In this document: positions 61,294-64,000 of the stretch, piece after piece
How positions within the stretch are numbered: the first letter of the stretch is position 1
Layout: every line of letters begins with the position of its first letter
Source: Hirudo medicinalis
Lineage: Eukaryota; Annelida; Clitellata; Hirudinida; Hirudinidae
NCBI GenBank assembly: GCA_011800805.1
Contig: MPNW01000257.1
Location: 1 to 64,000, forward strand
Reading direction: 5' to 3'
DNA: 64,000 nt
Notes under the pieces: generated by a model
Seen by the model: only the letters and a program-made list of their open reading frames with translations
The model's database searches: none
What the model was told of the DNA's origin: nothing
Program-made: the position numbers and the translations under genes

Positions 61294-63849
61294 ATGAGCA
61301 ATCCTGAATCCAAAGATGCAAAGAAATTGAAGTGTAAGGAAAAGAAGATGAAAGCTGAAATGGCAGAAGAGCAATTCACACCTTTCCCTCACTTTTCCAC
61401 TCTAGCCATACACGCAGGACAGGATCCGAGGCAATGGAATAGCAGGGCAGTTGTGCCGCCAATATCTCTGGCAACAACTTTCCAGCAAGACGAACCGGGA
61501 GTCTTTCTTGTAAGAAATAAACGGTCTTTCTTTAAATTTTAAATACAGTATTGTAAAAATTTGATCGACCCCAGAAATATGAGTATACCCGAGCAGGAAA
61601 CCCTACCAGAAACGTCACTGAGGAATGCGTGGCTGCAGTCGAAAATGGAAAACATTGTACTTGTTTATTTAATCTTACAAAGTGTTTATGTTTTAAATGG
61701 ATTCATTGCTTTCTTGATCAGGTATTCTTTTTGGAAGTGGTCTGGCTGCCATGACGACGATGTTCAACACTCTAAAGACTGGAGATCACGTTGTTTGCTT
61801 GAATGATGTCTACGGAGGTTTGTTTCAATCTTCAATTTGCACGAGTAATATGTTTGCTATTTGTTTATTGTCATGAAGAGTTTGGAGAACAAGAATTGTG
61901 TTGTCCTCTTCGTATGTTAATTGAGAATATGAAGCAACACATGGCCAATAATAGTAATATGAGTAATTCAAAGTGCAATGTGTAACGTTATATTAGTTCA
62001 TTACATTAATTAGTTAATTAGATTCCATTTAGACAAAATATTTCGATAATTATTTAGGAACCAACAGATATTTGAGAAGGGTAGTCGTCAATGTAAACAT
62101 TCAAACAACTTTTGTTGATGCCACAGTGCCTGAAAATGTTGTTAATGCTATCAGACCAAACACAAAGGCAGATGAGATTTGAAATTTACTTTTAGTAAAT
62201 AATAACTTAAAGTTGTATTTAATTAAATAAGTTGGTTTTAGTTGGTTTGGCTTGAATCACCGTCCAATCCTTTGCTCAAAGTTGTGGACATTGAGGAAGT
62301 CTCAAAGCTGGTGCACAAATGCCCAAACATCCTGGTTGTTGTGGATAACACATTCATGTCTTCCTATTTCCAGGTGTGTGTTTGTTTTGATTGATTTGAG
62401 TTAAAGCTTTCAAATGTTTTAAGAACAATTGTTTCCTTGAGTGTTGTTTTTGCCCATATAGATATGAATCATCTGCCTTTTTCTCCACTAGAGGCCACTT
62501 GAGTTAGGAGCAGATGTATCTTTTCAATCTCTTACAAAATACATGAATGGTGACCAGTTTCTCAGTTTTGTTTATATCCTGAAATATGATGCTTTTCATT
62601 CTTTATTTCCAAAAAATGTACAAATTTGATCAAAATGATAATTCATGAGTTGTATTTATTCAGGTATGGAAGAATGAGAATAAAATGAGATGAATGCATT
62701 TGCATGTGATTAATGATCAGATTAATTATAGGTCACACAGATGTGCTCATGGGCAGCCTAGTGACAAATGATGATGTTTTGGCCAGAAAATTGAAATTCC
62801 TACAGTACTGTTAGTTTGCTATCTAATTGAATTTTACTTATATTATCAACATTTTTTGAAACAGATCATGATAATTCTCTAAAATTCATTTTAATATCAT
62901 TTGTATTTTTCTTCTTAATTCTTAAGTTCTTTGAGGGAGATTGATTTTCAAGAGACTTATTTTTACAACCTGTTTATTCCTGCAATGTTACGTCAGCAAC
63001 ACACTCATGCTTATTGCGACATAACAACCTTTGGCCTTTAGCATCTCTGACGCTATGCAAATGGAGCATTTTAAATTAATTATTATTATTACTAAATTTT
63101 TAACTAAGAAATATTCTTATTTGCCACATTTAGAAGCCTCTTTCAACAGGCATCTTGGAGGGCTTTCAATTAATTTTAAACATATGATGCACTTTGGCTG
63201 GCACATTGCCAAATCAAGATTAATGATAAGAATTTCATCTTAAATTTTTGTTAGCTCTTGGGTGTGTTCCTTCACCTTTTGACTGCTATCTCCTCAATAG
63301 AGGACTCAAAACACTTGCAGTGAGGATGAAAGCCCACATGTCTAATGGTTTGCAAGTGGCAAGATTTCTTGAAAAATGTCCTGGTGTGGAGAAGGTGCTC
63401 CATCCAGGTCAATTTAAAACAGAATTAGTCTTTTTTGTTGACTTTATATATGACCATATAACTTATGAGAAATCCATTTAGATAGAGTGTTCAGCACATG
63501 TTCTGCAAATTTAAATAAAAATGTATGCCCTAATTATAGAACTGAACTTTGCATGTTGAGATCATGTCATACGAGCATATATTATCCATAACGATAGGCC
63601 TCCTGTCGCACCCTCAGCATCAAATAGCAAAGAAACAATGCAGAGGTTACAGTGGCATGATGTCCTTCTACATTACCGGAGGTGAAGCTGAAGCCAGAAT
63701 GTTTCTCAAGAGTTTGAAGGTTCATCCTTATTATTCTAACTCTGAAACAGCATACCCAATTCATATTTCTATGCTCATGTCATATTTGTTTGACAGGTGT
63801 TCACCCTGGCTGAGAGTCTCGGAGGTTATGAAAGCCTGGCAGAACACCC
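61294..63849 (+). CDS. CTH: Cystathionine gamma-lyase, 3' end beyond window
   Basis: PLP enzyme of transsulfuration: cystathionine to cysteine, 2-oxobutanoate and ammonia; it can also make H2S. Ten exons in phase: 61294-61509, 61575-61656, 61722-61817, 62058-62167, 62242-62373, 62492-62549, 62732-62809, 63255-63417, 63598-63719 and 63797-63849. Landmarks: FSTLAIHAGQDPRQWNSRAV, KYEYTRAGNPTRN, GSGLAAMTTMFNTL, LVWLESPSNPLLK, VVVDNTFMSSYFQ, RPLELGADVSFQSLTKYMNG (PLP lysine in TKYMNG), SLGCVPSPFDCYLLNRGLKT, LLSHPQHQIAKKQC and FTLAESLGGYESLAEHP. The N-terminus has a Lys-rich extension before the conserved start. The intron at 62168 starts GC. About 60-70 C-terminal residues should lie outside. It could in principle be a cystathionine gamma-synthase-like paralogue, but the metazoan match is strong. 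Confidence 0.94.
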
Positions 63850-64000
63850 GTAAGTTTGTTGCTCCATTTGGCACTTGAATCTTGTAATCACAAATACGCT
63901 ACTCTGACATAGCAATTGGATATAATTAAACTGCTCTAAATTTTAAGCTTTTATCTAATCTTGTATTTTCCAAAACATGTATCAAAGTTGATCAGAGATA

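Noticed and set aside
1..64000. CRISPR arrays, operons, riboswitches, phage or toxin-antitoxin systems
   Set aside because: No spaced direct repeats or prokaryotic gene organisation. The only tandem repeats are simple microsatellites and one two-copy duplication.

Overview
The window is eukaryotic and almost certainly from an invertebrate animal. It is AT-rich. Genes are cut into many short GT-AG exons by introns mostly of 50-500 bp. Gene content is typically metazoan: a KMT2C/D histone methyltransferase, a BTB-BACK-Kelch protein, an ankyrin-repeat protein, a CDC50/TMEM30 flippase subunit, cytosolic tryptophanyl-tRNA synthetase, a DOK-type PH-PTB adaptor and cystathionine gamma-lyase. Mobile DNA consists of degraded hAT DNA transposons and one CR1/L2-like LINE. 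I cannot name the phylum. The KMT2C/D gene is a single unit, unlike the split LPT + trr arrangement of Drosophila.

Layout. 1-575 holds a microsatellite and the last exon of a nucleoside-phosphorylase-like gene (+). 2022-30481 (-) is one giant KMT2C/D gene. I resolved 68 coding exons, about 15.6 kb of coding sequence and about 5,195 codons. It encodes ePHD1, two PHD clusters, an HMG box, DPY/TPRP repeats, Q-rich tracts, a coiled coil, ePHD2, FYRN, FYRC, a Win motif and a C-terminal SET domain. Its introns carry hAT remnants. 31847-35562 (-) is a BTB-BACK-Kelch gene with a very long insert. 40836-43686 (+) is a four-exon ankyrin gene. 44378-46897 (-) is TMEM30/CDC50. 49265-50488 (+) is an intronless WARS. 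54081-56698 (-) is a DOK-family adaptor of eight exons. 57220-59801 holds a GC-rich block, an assembly gap and a broken LINE. 61294 to the window edge (+) is CTH, with ten exons seen and the 3' end missing.

There is no operon-like logic; neighbours appear functionally unrelated. The most useful observations are: a one-base frameshift inside a PHD exon of KMT2 that is proved from both flanking splice phases; four GC-AG introns among about 93 reconstructed; a KMT2-intronic hAT MITE with a perfect 8-bp target-site duplication; a second hAT relic in which BED and dimerisation remnants lie next to each other; and the unusual Kelch protein. I found no CRISPR array, no prokaryotic-type system and no clearly new multi-gene system. 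All exon calls were made by hand from splice signals, reading-frame phase and remembered family sequences.
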